Below are positions 46,388 through 56,868 of a stretch of 64,000 nucleotides of DNA, one piece after another (position 1 is the first letter of the stretch; every line of letters begins with the position of its first letter). Source of the DNA: Megascapheus bottae (taxonomy: Eukaryota; Chordata; Mammalia; Rodentia; Geomyidae); contig JANJXV010000004.1 in NCBI GenBank assembly GCA_024803745.1, positions 40,182,358-40,246,357 of the forward strand, written 5' to 3'. The position numbers were made by a program, and so were the translations under genes. Under the pieces are notes generated by a model that saw nothing but the letters and a program-made list of their open reading frames with translations, made no database searches and was not told where the DNA came from.

Positions 46388-46607
46388 GATTTTTTTTTGG
46401 TCAGTCGTGGGACTTGAAATCTGGGCCTTGGCGTTTTCCCTGAGCTCTGCAGCTCAAGGCTATCCCCCTACCCCTTGAGCCATAGCCCCACTTCCCTTTT
46501 TCTAGTGATTAATTGGAGATAAGAGTCTCGCTGACTTTGAACTTCTGTCCTTAGATCTCAGCTTCCTGAGTAGCTAAGAATATAGGTGTGAGCCACTGGG
46601 CCTGGCT
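46388..46607 (-). mobile_element. B1-Geo SINE
   Basis: Reverse copy. Confidence 0.87.
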
Positions 46608-46874
46608 CCTTGTCTGACTTTCTATTTGGTACATATATCTGTCATTCTCTGGGGGTATACTATTAAATAAAGAATTCTGCAGTCAGTTGAAATTTGGGTT
46701 GTTTTATATTTGCCAAGGGTAAAATTAGCAAAATCAATTACTCTCCCTTTGGCTTTTCCCTAAAGATATTATAGGTCTTCAAGATAATTGCCTTCAATAA
46801 TACTTAGATTTATAAAATACCTCCAAATATAGAAATTGGTATATTAAACCTCTGACAATCATCTTTCTACTATT

Positions 46875-46876
<2 letters not shown>

Positions 46877-46920
<44 letters not shown>
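46877..46920 (+). repeat. (GT)n microsatellite
   Basis: About 21 GT units at the tail of the next SINE. Confidence 0.95.
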
Positions 46921-46931
46921 CTGTGCGTGGG

Positions 46932-47160
46932 CATGCCAGTCCTAGGGCTTGAACTCAGGTTCTGGGCGTTGTCCCTGACCCTTTGTGCTCAAGGCTAGCA
47001 GTCTACAACTTGAGCCACAGTTCCAATTCTAGCTTTTTTGTGTGTAATTTGAGAGAAGAGTCTTATGGACTTTCCTGCCTGGGCTGACTTTGAACCACAA
47101 TCCCCAGATTTTAGCCTCCTGTAGCTAGGATTACAGGTTGAGCCACCAGTGCCTAGCTTT
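46932..47160 (-). mobile_element. B1-Geo SINE
   Basis: Reverse copy, moderately diverged. Confidence 0.82.
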
Positions 47161-47432
47161 AAACTTCTTATTTATCACTTTGCTGTGTACAGACCTAGAA
47201 GAAAAGATGTCAGAATGTCTCTTTTTAAACCATAAATAAGTAAGTTGCCTTTGGTTGTGTTCTTGCAGATTGGGAGAATGTTACTGTGTCCTGTAATGAT
47301 ATGGTCATGCTAGAATTCAGAATTTTAGGGCTTGAGCATCAAGCTAAAAATGAGACATGTTGAATAGTAAGGGGAGGGGAGGAGCCATATCATAAAATGG
47401 AAAAGAACTATAATTTAGATTCTTGCTAGTTG

Positions 47433-47625
47433 GGGTCGGGAGTCTGGCCTAGTGGTAGAGTGCTTGCACGAAGACCTGGATTTGATTCCTAAGTACCACA
47501 TACATAGGAAAAGCCAGAACTGGTGCTGAGGCTCAAGTGGTAGAGCTCTAGCCTTGAGAAAGTCCAAGGACAGTGCTCAGGCCCTGAGCTCAAGCCCAGG
47601 ACTGGCAAAAAATAAAATTAAAAAA
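47433..47625 (+). mobile_element. IDL-Geo SINE
   Basis: Forward copy; TAGATTC(T)TGCTAGTT / TAGATTCTAGCTAGTT flank it. Confidence 0.9.
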
Positions 47626-47671
47626 AAATAGATTCTAGCTAGTTATTAAAAATTTTTGCTGGTTCCTTTAT

Positions 47672-47950
47672 TTATTTTGCCAGTCCTGGGCTTGGGCTTG
47701 GGTTTTCTCAAGTCTAGAGCTCTACCACTTGAGCCACAGCTCCACTTCTGGCTTTTTTTTTTTTTTGCCAGTCCTGGGCTTGAGCTCAGGGCCTGAGCAC
47801 TGTCCCTGGATTTTCTCAAGGCTAGGGCTCTACCACTTGAGCCACAGCACCACTTCTGGCTTTTGTCTATGTATGTGGTACCGAGGAATCGAACCAGGGT
47901 CTTGATGCATGCTAGGCAAGCACTCTACCTCTAGGCCAAACTCCCAGCCC
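47672..47950 (-). mobile_element. Two IDL-Geo SINEs in tandem, first one truncated
   Basis: Reverse partial copy (47675-47752) running into the poly(T) and full body of a second reverse copy (47753-47950), apparently inserted into the first. Confidence 0.87.
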
Positions 47951-48749
47951 CTGGTTCCCATATTTATTTAGACTGGATTTTAGAATTAAAAGCCACTATC
48001 CAAATAATACTATATTAATTACTTCTTATCATCCTGCTTTTGAAAAGGTTTTATTTACATATATAGTAAGAAGACTGTCATTTAAAGAACTAAATGCACA
48101 ATTGGTGTTTTTTTTCCCCCCTTGGTGGTAATTTTCACTTAATTATACATCAGATGGGACAGTGGAAGACAGCCTGGGTCTTGTCTAAATACCCTAGAGC
48201 ATTGTCATGTCATTCCTAGGGGCGATTCTATTAAGCATTAAAGATTTATAATTCCAAATACTGGACAGAACAGATGTACTCCTTACAGAACTGATGTATT
48301 TCCTTATGGTAACTTTGTTTTCCTAAAGGCATAAATATGTTGTTTACTAGGAAGAATTTTGTTTGTATAAATATGTTCAATTTATACATATAAATCTCTT
48401 TTACTGTCTATATATTTAATAAAGCGGCTACTATTATTTTTATGTTCATCTTATAATTTTACTTTCTTGTTGAACATGAAATATAATATGCTACATAATA
48501 TGAGCTCTAAATATTTCCCTATCAAAGCTATGTAGAGTAGGCATTATTGGGATTTGAGATTCAGCTTAGTGAGATTCAGCTTAGTGAGTTGGTCCATCCG
48601 CAGTACCAGAATGAAAGAAAAAAAAGTTAAGTCTAAAGTAGACATTATTATATTGTTTATAGTTAGCAGTGTTTTACTTGTAGAAATTACTGAAGATTTC
48701 TCTTTAGTTTACCCAAGATTAATGTTTTTTGTTGTTGTTGTTTGGGTTT
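47951..48749. other. Intronic sequence without recognised features
   Basis: AT-rich unique sequence; nothing recognised. Confidence 0.6.
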
Positions 48750-48932
48750 TTGTTTTTGTCAATTGTTGGGCTCAGACTCTGGGCCTAGGCACTGTCCCTG
48801 AGCTCTTCAGCTCCAGGCAACCACAGCACAACTTCCAGTTTTCTAGTGGTTAATTGAAGAAGAATCTCTGGGACTTTAGTGCCAGGGCTGGCTTTGAACT
48901 ATGATCCTCAGATCTCAGCCTCCAGAGTGGGT
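48750..48932 (-). mobile_element. B1-Geo SINE (left arm of an inverted pair)
   Basis: Reverse copy ending at CTCCAGAGTGGGTAG, where a forward copy begins. Confidence 0.83.
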
Positions 48933-49080
48933 AGGAGTCTTATCTCCAATTAACCACTAGGAAACCGGAAGTGGCACTGTGGCTCAAGGATTAGCTCCTT
49001 GAACTAAGAGCTCAGGAATTAATGCCCCCCCCAGGGAGGCCCAGGGTTCAAGTCCCATGACTGACCAAAAAAACAAAAGT
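48933..49080 (+). mobile_element. B1-Geo SINE, 5'-truncated (right arm of an inverted pair)
   Basis: Forward linker and right monomer with a CCCCCCCC run. Confidence 0.83.
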
Positions 49081-49084
49081 TGAA

Positions 49085-49368
49085 ATGTTGCTGGCGAGGT
49101 GGCTGACTCCTGTAATTCCAGCTACTCAGGAGGCTGAGATCTAAGGATCAAGGTTCAAAGTCAGCCTGTGCACTAAAAGACCTGAGACTCTTCTCGCCAA
49201 TTAACCTCTAGAAAATGAGAAGTGGGGTGTGGCTCAAGGTTAGAGAGGTAGCCTTGAGCTGAAGAGCTCAGGGACAATACCCAGGCCCGGGGATAGGGTG
49301 GTAGCTTGAGCTGAAGAGCTCAGGGACAGCACTCAGACTGAGTTTGAGCCCCCCAACCCATAAATAGA
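49085..49368 (+). mobile_element. B1-Geo SINE of the duplicated-right-monomer type
   Basis: Forward copy with the junction GCCCAGGCCCGGGGATAGGG between two right-monomer segments. Confidence 0.88.
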
Positions 49369-49379
49369 TAGACAGACCA

Positions 49380-49410
<31 letters not shown>
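49369..49410 (+). repeat. (ACAG)n microsatellite
   Basis: ATAG then ACAG units; SINE tail. Confidence 0.92.
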
Positions 49411-49612
49411 GGCCAGGAATGTAGCCAATGGTAGAGTGCTTGCTTAGCGTGTAGAAAGCCCTGGGTTCAATTCGTTGGTACCACATACACAGAAAAAGCC
49501 AGAAGTGGTGCTTTGGCTCAAGTGACAGAGCTCTAGCCTTGAGCAAAAGTGCTCAAGGATAGTGCCTAGGCCTTGAATTCAAGGCCCAAGACTGTCAAAT
49601 AATAATAATAAG
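49411..49612 (+). mobile_element. IDL-Geo SINE
   Basis: Forward copy ending in (AAT)n. Confidence 0.87.
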
Positions 49613-50114
49613 TAATTTTTAAATAGGCATAAGAAAGATGGAATGTGTCTATCTTCATCCTCTTGTTAAATCAAATTTCCCCTGTCAATATTTAAACAGA
49701 TTTGACGCACCAAAGGAAATAATTTCCAGAATTAAGAGACAACGCACAGAAGTGGGAAGAGGGGCAGGAAATCTTTACTAGATAGAGGACTAATATCAAG
49801 TAAAAGATCTCAAAAGGTTAAAATGCAAAAACAAACAATCCAACCAATGAATAGGGAAATGAACTAAAGAAACTTTTTCGTAAGAAATACAAATGACTAA
49901 TAAGTACATGCGGTGTTCAGCATCTGTAGCCATAAAAGAAATAAAAATCAAAACCATACAAAGATTTCATCTTAACCAGTCAGAATGCCAATCATTAAGG
50001 AAACAACAAATGTTACTTGCAAGGAGGGGGAGCAGGCCCTCCTATACTGTGGATGGAAATATAAACTAGTGAATCCATTACAGGAATGAGTACAGAGGTT
50101 CACCAGAAAACTGA

Positions 50115-50350
50115 AAATACCCAGGCACTGGTGGCTCAGGCCTATAATCCTAGCTACTAAGAAGGCTGATATCTGAAAGTCGTGATTCAAAGCCAGCCCA
50201 GGCAGGAAAGTCCCTGAGATTCTTATCTCCAATTAACAACCAGAAAACCAAAAGTGGGGCTATGGCTCTAAGTGGTAAAGTATTAGCCTTGAGTAAAAGA
50301 GCTCAGGGTCAATGCCCAGGCGCTGAGTTCAAGCCCACAACTGACCAAAA
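50115..50350 (+). mobile_element. B1-Geo SINE inside the old L1 fragment
   Basis: Complete forward copy. Confidence 0.88.
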
Positions 50351-50747
50351 AGGACTATTAACAGACCTATCTTATCATCCTTCCGTATCACTCTTGGCTA
50401 CATATCTGAACTATAACTCAGCATAAAAGAGAGGTATCTGCATATACATGTTTATTGCAGCTCTGTTCACTATAACCAAACTGCAGAAATAGTCATCAGT
50501 GCCTTACAACAGAGGACTGGATAAAGAAAATACTGTGTATTGTTTTGTTATGTATATATAAAGGGAGAATATTTTCTTTATTTACACATATAATATATAT
50601 ATGTATACACATATACACTATGGAGTGCTATTCAAAAAATGAAATTATGTCACTTGAAAATGGATTGAACTGTACATCATGCTGAGTAAGATAAGTACAA
50701 AGAGGAAATATTGAGTGTTTTTTGTTCATTTATAGAATCTAGCCTAA

Positions 50748-50748
<1 letters not shown>

Positions 50749-50780
<32 letters not shown>
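50749..50780 (+). repeat. (GAT)n microsatellite
   Basis: About ten GAT units. Confidence 0.93.
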
Positions 50781-50783
<3 letters not shown>

Positions 50784-51084
50784 AATTACTAAAATGGGAA
50801 CTGTCTTAGATTATCAGTAAGAGGGAAAAGAGGAAAGAAAAGATACTGTAAGGTGAAGAAGATCTAACGAGGTAGGTAGGTAAAATGAATGTATATAAAA
50901 GAACCTGCTGTGGGACTTAAAGTACATTGTACATATCTAGGGGATTCTCACAACAAAGCATACATATACTATCAGTGTATGCTAATTTTTAAAAAATTAA
51001 AAATGTTTCCTCCTTAATGCTCCTTCCTAGTGTTGTTTTTTGAGATATTATAGGAATGTGGTTTTTTACTTACCTATTTATTAC

Positions 51085-51214
51085 AAGTGTATGACTACCA
51101 TGTGAGCCACAGTACCACTTCTGACACATTTTCTATATATGTGGTACCACATAATCAAACCCAGGGCTTCATGCATGGTAGGCCAACACTCAACCATTAA
51201 GTTATACTCCCAGC
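51085..51214 (-). mobile_element. IDL-Geo SINE, partial
   Basis: Reverse left monomer and linker only. Confidence 0.8.
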
Positions 51215-52114
51215 TCTTGACCAAGTTTTTATGGGATGCCTTTTGTAACCTTGCTTTGTTGGGAAAATGTGGTGTGAATTCCAAACGATTACACATGCAG
51301 TTCCAAATTGTGCTATATTTGTCATCTGCTGCCTCCTGTATTAAATTAATAATAAATTCTAACACTGTATACAAAAGAAGGTTTCAAGAGTATTCAGAAG
51401 AATCCATGTAACCAGTCTTTATTAGCAGCCACATAGAGCTCAATTGTTTCAAATATTTTGGTCTTTGTATTTCCAGCATTTCCTTAAATCTTTAGAGTTG
51501 TAAATACTCAAGGAAAAAGATTCACGCCAAGCCAAAGTTGCCTATAGATCCTGAGTCCAGGGAGCAAATTTTATTTATTTAGCAATAGTGATTGGGGGGA
51601 GCCATTTTCTGGCAGCTAATGACTTACTGGAGGACTTGTGTGCCCAGGGCAAAGCTGAAGGCTATTAGCCCAACAAGTCATTAACTGACAAATGCCTGAT
51701 CCTGAAGTCATTTCTGATACTAGAAACTGAGTATTTCTGATATTATAAACATTAAAGTGAGTTTGTTAGAAAATATGACTTGGCCAACCAAGTTTCTTTT
51801 TAAACATTTTGGAAATTGAATAAAATTATCTGCTTTTGTTTACAGAAAGGTTTAATGATCTTTGTTCTCAGCCATTTTCACTGTATATATAGTAAGGTAC
51901 ATCGGCCAGAAATCAGGGAAACATGACACATTGTATGTCCAATTATTGCTCCATTTGCTTTATTGTTTCTTTGGAAAGACAAAGAGATGGGGGAGAGGGA
52001 GAGGGAGAGAGCTCACTGAGACAATCTCACTATGTAAACAGACTTCAAACATGATCCTCCTGCCTCAATCTTCCCACACTAGGCTCACTATTCCCATTTT
52101 TTGGGTTTTTTTGT
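51215..52114. other. Intronic sequence, mostly unique
   Basis: Unique, with a GAGAGGGAGAGAGCTC purine stretch and a possible B1 trace near 51990-52080. Confidence 0.5.
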
Positions 52115-52312
52115 TTGTTGTTTTTACCAGTCCTGGGGCTTGAACTCAGGGCCTGAGCACTGTCCTTGGGCCTTCTCAAGACTAGAGCTCTAACATTTCA
52201 GCCACAGCACCATTTCCAGCATTTTCTGTGTATGTGGTATTGAGGAATCATACCCAGGTCTTTGTGCATGCTAGGCAAGCACTGTACCACTTGGCCAAAC
52301 TCCTGGCCCCAG
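52115..52312 (-). mobile_element. IDL-Geo SINE
   Basis: Reverse copy; a (C)TATTCCCATTTTT / AGTATCCATTTTTA pair flanks it. Confidence 0.88.
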
Positions 52313-52554
52313 TATCCATTTTTAATAACCATTTCTCTGCTTAGAATGGCAGATCCTGTGTTTTATTACTAATAGCAATTTTAGCTATACTCTTGTGGAT
52401 CACTTTTATTTTTATGATATATTGAATGCTATATCACTTAACTTACTTCATTCTCCTACAGATGACATAGTATTACAACATGGAAGGAACATTAAAATGT
52501 CTAGCCTTGATTATTTTCTTTCTTTAATTTGTCATTTATCATTCACCCCCCTTA

Positions 52555-52556
<2 letters not shown>

Positions 52557-52609
<53 letters not shown>
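52557..52609 (+). repeat. (CT)n microsatellite
   Basis: About 26 CT units. Confidence 0.95.
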
Positions 52610-52612
<3 letters not shown>

Positions 52613-52714
52613 CCAAGTTCAGGCCAATAACATAGAAAACTTAACCTTTCTCAAAATTACTAAAAATAATAACATATTTTGAGTGCCTATTAAGTAGGAG
52701 CTAGTTTGTTTATT

Positions 52715-52805
52715 GAGTCAGTCTCATTATATAACCAAGCTGGCCTCAAACTCATTTGTACCCTAGTGTCTCCAGTGCTGAGATTACAGGTGCGTAATCT
52801 CACCC
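52715..52805 (-). mobile_element. B1 SINE
   Basis: Reverse monomeric B1 (GCTGGCCTCAAACTCATTTG, GAGATTACAGGTGCG). Confidence 0.7.
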
Positions 52806-53284
52806 TACAAGCTAAGAAGGAACTGTTTTAATTATATCATATGTGTTAACCTATTTAATGTCTCCTGAGGCACAAGAAGAAGGTAAATTCCCTGAGGTAA
52901 TGCTATAAATGGTACAGACATTGCCTAAATTCAGATAATTTTGTGTTGAAACTCCAAAGAAGTTGAAACTTTCAACAAGGAAGCATCATCCATTTTTTTG
53001 CCAGTCATTTTGTAGTTATTCTGGAGTTTATAGAATAAATATTTTAGTACAAATATAAAATGACTCATGAAGCAGAGAATTAACTAATGAGCAAAAACAA
53101 CTTGTTTTTTTATTACCTCACCTATGAAATCAAGCACCATCGCTTCTATTTATCTCATATTCTAAAATTCTAAGAAATGTAGGAAAGCAACTGTACTTCA
53201 AGCATATAACCAGATTCTGACATGAAAATAGAATGATAAGTAAATGCAATGTATTCAAGAAAAAATGTTGATAAAATTAGAAAT

Positions 53285-53390
53285 GTGGGCAAGAGATTTG
53301 GCTTAAATGATAGTCACATGCTACTAGTGACTTGGAGCACTGTGATCAAACTTCAATGCCACAAATAAAAGAAAAGAAAAAAAAATGGAA
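53285..53390 (+). mobile_element. Old ID-type monomer
   Basis: GGGCAAGAGATTTGGCTTAA resembles a diverged ID start; A-rich end. Confidence 0.5.
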
Positions 53391-53396
53391 ATGTAA

Positions 53397-53609
53397 GTCA
53401 GGCATGGTAGCCCATACCTGTAATCCTAGCTACTCAGGGGACTGAGATCTGAGGATCACAGTTCAAAGCCAGCCTGGGCACTGAAGGACCTGAGACTCTT
53501 ATCTCCAATTAACTTCTAGAAAAGGGGAAGTAGGGCTTGGCTCAAGGGTAGGGTAGTAGCCTTGAGCTGAAAAGGGACAGCACACAGGCCAAGTCCAAGA
53601 ACCATAACC

Positions 53610-53610
<1 letters not shown>
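53397..53610 (+). mobile_element. B1-Geo SINE with (GA)n tail
   Basis: Forward copy with a slightly shortened right monomer. Confidence 0.88.
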
Positions 53611-53683
<73 letters not shown>

Positions 53684-53715
53684 GAAAGGAAGAAAGAAAG
53701 GAAGAAAGGAAGAAA
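53611..53715 (+). repeat. (GA)n followed by (GAAG)n
   Basis: About 34 GA units then GAAAGGAAG-type units; about 105 bases of pure purine on this strand. Confidence 0.95.
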
Positions 53716-53981
53716 TGGGATATGGAAAGCAGACCTTTTAGATCTTGTCACAGATGGAGATTTCCATGTGTATTTCGGCAATCTAAAGCATGCTCCAAGC
53801 TTACCTTAGTAGTTACATGTCAATTTTTGAGCCTAGTGATTAAACAAAGTGATAACTGTGCAAATTTATTTTGAAATAGTTATGTGTTATACAATTAATT
53901 TTAATATGATATTGATAGCTCACGAAGAAAATTTATCCGCACTGTGCTAAGCAATGGAGATATTTAAAAGATAGTATATTG

Positions 53982-54183
53982 GGGCCAGGAATTTGGCCTA
54001 GTGGTAGAGTACTTGCCTAGCATTCATGAAGACTTGGGTTCTATTTCTCAGTACCACATACATAGAAAAAGCCAGAAGTGGTGCTAATGCTCAAGTGGCA
54101 GAGGGACAGCTTTGAGGAAAAAGCCCAAGGACAGTGCTCAGGCTCTGAGTTCAAGCCCCAGGACTGGCAAAAAAAAAAAAAGC
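53982..54183 (+). mobile_element. IDL-Geo SINE
   Basis: Forward copy; AAAAGATAG(T)AT repeats flank it. Confidence 0.88.
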
Positions 54184-54194
54184 CATAAAAGATA

Positions 54195-54400
54195 GGTATA
54201 TCCAGATATGTTGTATGTGACTATAACCCCAGCACTCAAGAGACTAAAGCAGGAAGATTGTAACTTCAAGGCTAGCCTGGAATACATGGTAAGACTGTTT
54301 CAAAAAACTAAATGAAAGGAGAAAAAGTGCTAAATGTAGGTAGGACTAGGAGTGTAGCTTATTGATAGGATATGTGCTTAGCATACATATGAAAAGTATC
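54195..54400 (+). mobile_element. B1 SINE followed by an ID-like fragment
   Basis: Forward monomeric B1 (54200-54310) and an ID-like GGAGTGTAGCTTATTGATAG piece after it. Confidence 0.6.
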
Positions 54401-54479
54401 TAAATTGCCTATTTTCATAGTTTTCTGAGTCACATATTTCTTATTTGATCCAAGGGTAGTCTGTTCCAACATTATACTG

Positions 54480-54565
54480 TGTATGTACGTATATGTATTA
54501 CTTGAGTTTGAACTCAGGACCTTGTGCTTACCAGACAGGAACTCTACCACTTGAGTAGTGTGCAC
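54480..54565 (-). mobile_element. ID-type monomer SINE
   Basis: Reverse ID-like sequence containing TTGAACTCAGGACCTTGTGC. Confidence 0.5.
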
Positions 54566-54589
54566 TGTACCCAAGTTTATTTATGTGTT

Positions 54590-54790
54590 TATGTGCTGAT
54601 ACTGGTGATTGAACTCAGAGCCTCTTTCCACTGAAAGCAAAGCTTTTTCCACTTGAACCATACCTTCACTTTTACCTTTTGGCTGGAGATAAGGGTCTCA
54701 AATTTGTCTATCCAGGCTAGTTTCTAACTATAGTCGTCAGATGTCAGCGTCTCAAGTAGCTAAGATCACAGCATAAGCCTCCAGGGCCCA
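54590..54790 (-). mobile_element. Old B1-Geo SINE
   Basis: Diverged reverse copy. Confidence 0.65.
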
Positions 54791-55654
54791 AAGGATGCCT
54801 CAATTACAAACAATATAAAATTGCATAAAATCAATCTCAACACTTTATACTCTATTTTTCCTGATATTGTACGCTTTTTAAGTTTTGTTAGTTGCAATTG
54901 TATGCTTTAGTTTATTCTCTGAATTTTTCTGAAACCTTCTTATGACAAAAGTTACCAGTAGTTTATAAACCAATGTATCAGCTGTTCTAAATTAAAAATT
55001 AAGATTATCAATTTGCTTAGTTTATGCTGCACCTGTCCTATTGGTAATGCCATTTCTGTCTCTGCTATCTGGCTTAGCCAGAAAGAACTTCCAGCTCAGT
55101 AGAACAGATTGTCATCCCTCCCACAAATAAGCAAGGCCTCACACATTTGGCAGCATTGAAAAGGCTCCCTTTAAACAGCTGAATGAGACGCTTCCTCCAG
55201 AGCTCCTGTGAGTTCATGGTGTGTTTATTGCAGCAGATCTTTCCTCGTAGTCTTCTAGTCTGCTAGAAAGGAATAAAAAATCTTTCATGGACTTTAGCGA
55301 TGACTTTATCAAAGCCACTTATTTATATTCATCAGTATGCAGAGATGGGCTCATCTGGGCCGTTGGTGCCCAGGTGGCAGCTGAGTAGATTTCCCCCTTA
55401 TTTGGCCACTGTTACTGCTTCCATGTTCTTCAGAGGTCACCACTCCACTGAGGCTGCCAATCTGGAAGCTCTAGCTGAACACTGGGAACTGAATCCACCT
55501 GGAACTAGATGGTTTGCTTAAGCCCAACTTAAAATGATAAAGTGCTTTATAAATGTTGGATGTTATTATTGGCCTCTATGGGAGGGGCTGAATCAGTCTC
55601 ACTCTGCCTTTCCTTGGTAATACAAATTTTTCATCTATACTTGCCCTTCCCCCC
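54791..55654. other. Unique intronic block
   Basis: About 860 bases without recognised repeats; the part at 55050-55260 is less AT-rich. Confidence 0.55.
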
Positions 55655-55800
55655 CCTTTCCCAGTCCTTGAGCTTGAACTCAGGGCTTGGGCATTGTCCC
55701 TGAATTTCTTTTGCTTGAGGCTAATGCTCTACCACATGAGCCACAGCACTGCTTCTGCCTTTTTCTGTTTCTGTGGTACTGAGGAATTGAACCTCTTAAA
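55655..55800 (-). mobile_element. IDL-Geo SINE, truncated
   Basis: Reverse copy cut at GAGGAATTGAACC, facing the next forward copy. Confidence 0.85.
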
Positions 55801-55807
55801 CACTGTG

Positions 55808-56010
55808 CTGGCGCCAGGAGTGTGGCCTAGTGATAGAGTGCTTGCCTAGCATGCACAAAGCCCTGGGTTCAATTCCTCGGTATCACATACACAAAAAAAT
55901 CCAGAAGTGATGCTGTGACTCAAGTGGTAGAGCTCTAGCCTTGAGAAAGCTCAAGGACAGTGCCCAGGCCCTGAATTCAAGTCCTAGGACTACAAAAACA
56001 AACCAACAAA
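55808..56010 (+). mobile_element. IDL-Geo SINE
   Basis: Forward copy flanked by AACACTGTGCT and AACACTCTGTGCT. Confidence 0.88.
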
Positions 56011-56447
56011 AAAACACTCTGTGCTTTGTGCAAAGAGAATCTAAAAAAGGACACTGTTCTAATTACCACTAGCATCCTACTTAGCTTCTTCTGTCTCTCC
56101 AAGGATTTTTCTGTAAGATGTTTTCTGGATAATATAGATTTTTGTGTCTTTAGCATATGTCCTAACTCTGTACACACCTTAATAATAACAATAAAATTAT
56201 ATTTTAAAAGCTCAAATAAGTCTTGACAGTAGTCTTTCAAATGCCAAAGCTCCTTAAAAAGACATATTTATGCTGAATCTATCTTTTATACGTCCCAAGA
56301 TGTAAATGAAAATTTATTCTTCCCTAAGAGTACTTTTACCTTTGCTCCTGCTTACTGCCTCATATGTTGCTATCTGTTCATGGTGGTGAGGGAAGTGCCC
56401 TCAATTTGTGTGTAATTAATGCCCTCAGCACTGCAGATATGCATGTA

Positions 56448-56692
56448 ACTTTTTTTTTTTTTTTTTGTGGGTCTTGAGGCTTAAACTCGGCCTGGGTGTT
56501 GTCCCTGAGCTCTTCAGCTCAAAGCTACCGCCCTACCCTTGAGCCACAGCCTCACTTCCCCAGTTTTCTAGAGGTTAATTGGAGATAAGAGTCTCTGGTC
56601 GTTTTGTGCCCGGGTTGGCTTTGAACCTTGATCCTCATATCTCAGCCTCCTGAGTAGCTAGGAGTACGGGTGTGAGCCACCTGCCCAGCGTG
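56448..56692 (-). mobile_element. B1-Geo SINE
   Basis: Reverse copy with 18 T; TGTAACT / TGACTC at the edges. Confidence 0.87.
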
Positions 56693-56732
56693 ACTCTTTG
56701 TTGGCAGCTGTTAAGACTAGACAAGACTGATA

Positions 56733-56868
56733 TGCTGGGCACTGTCCTTGAGTTTTCTCAAGGCTAGCAGCACTTCCAGCTTTTGCTGAGTATATGGTGT
56801 GGAGGAATCAAACAGAGCTTCCTGCATGGTAGGCAAGCACTCTACCACTAGGCCATACTACTGGTGTC
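56733..56868 (-). mobile_element. IDL-Geo SINE, internally deleted
   Basis: Reverse copy lacking part of the right monomer. Confidence 0.82.

Larger units (their letters stand above)
49620..50960 (+). mobile_element. Older L1 fragment (ORF2 3' end and 3' UTR), split by a SINE
   Basis: Diverged L1 sequence: AAAGAAATAAAAATCAAAAC and CTATACTGTGGATGGAAATA blocks correspond to the distal ORF2 region of the long L1 at about 26000-26150. A B1-Geo SINE at 50115-50350 interrupts it. After it, sequence resumes with GGCTACATATCTGAACTATA and continues through a (GAT)n tract to about 50960. Confidence 0.7.

Noticed and set aside
52395..52682. A 95-codon frame with a Ser-Leu repeat
   Set aside because: The repeat is the translated (CT)n microsatellite.
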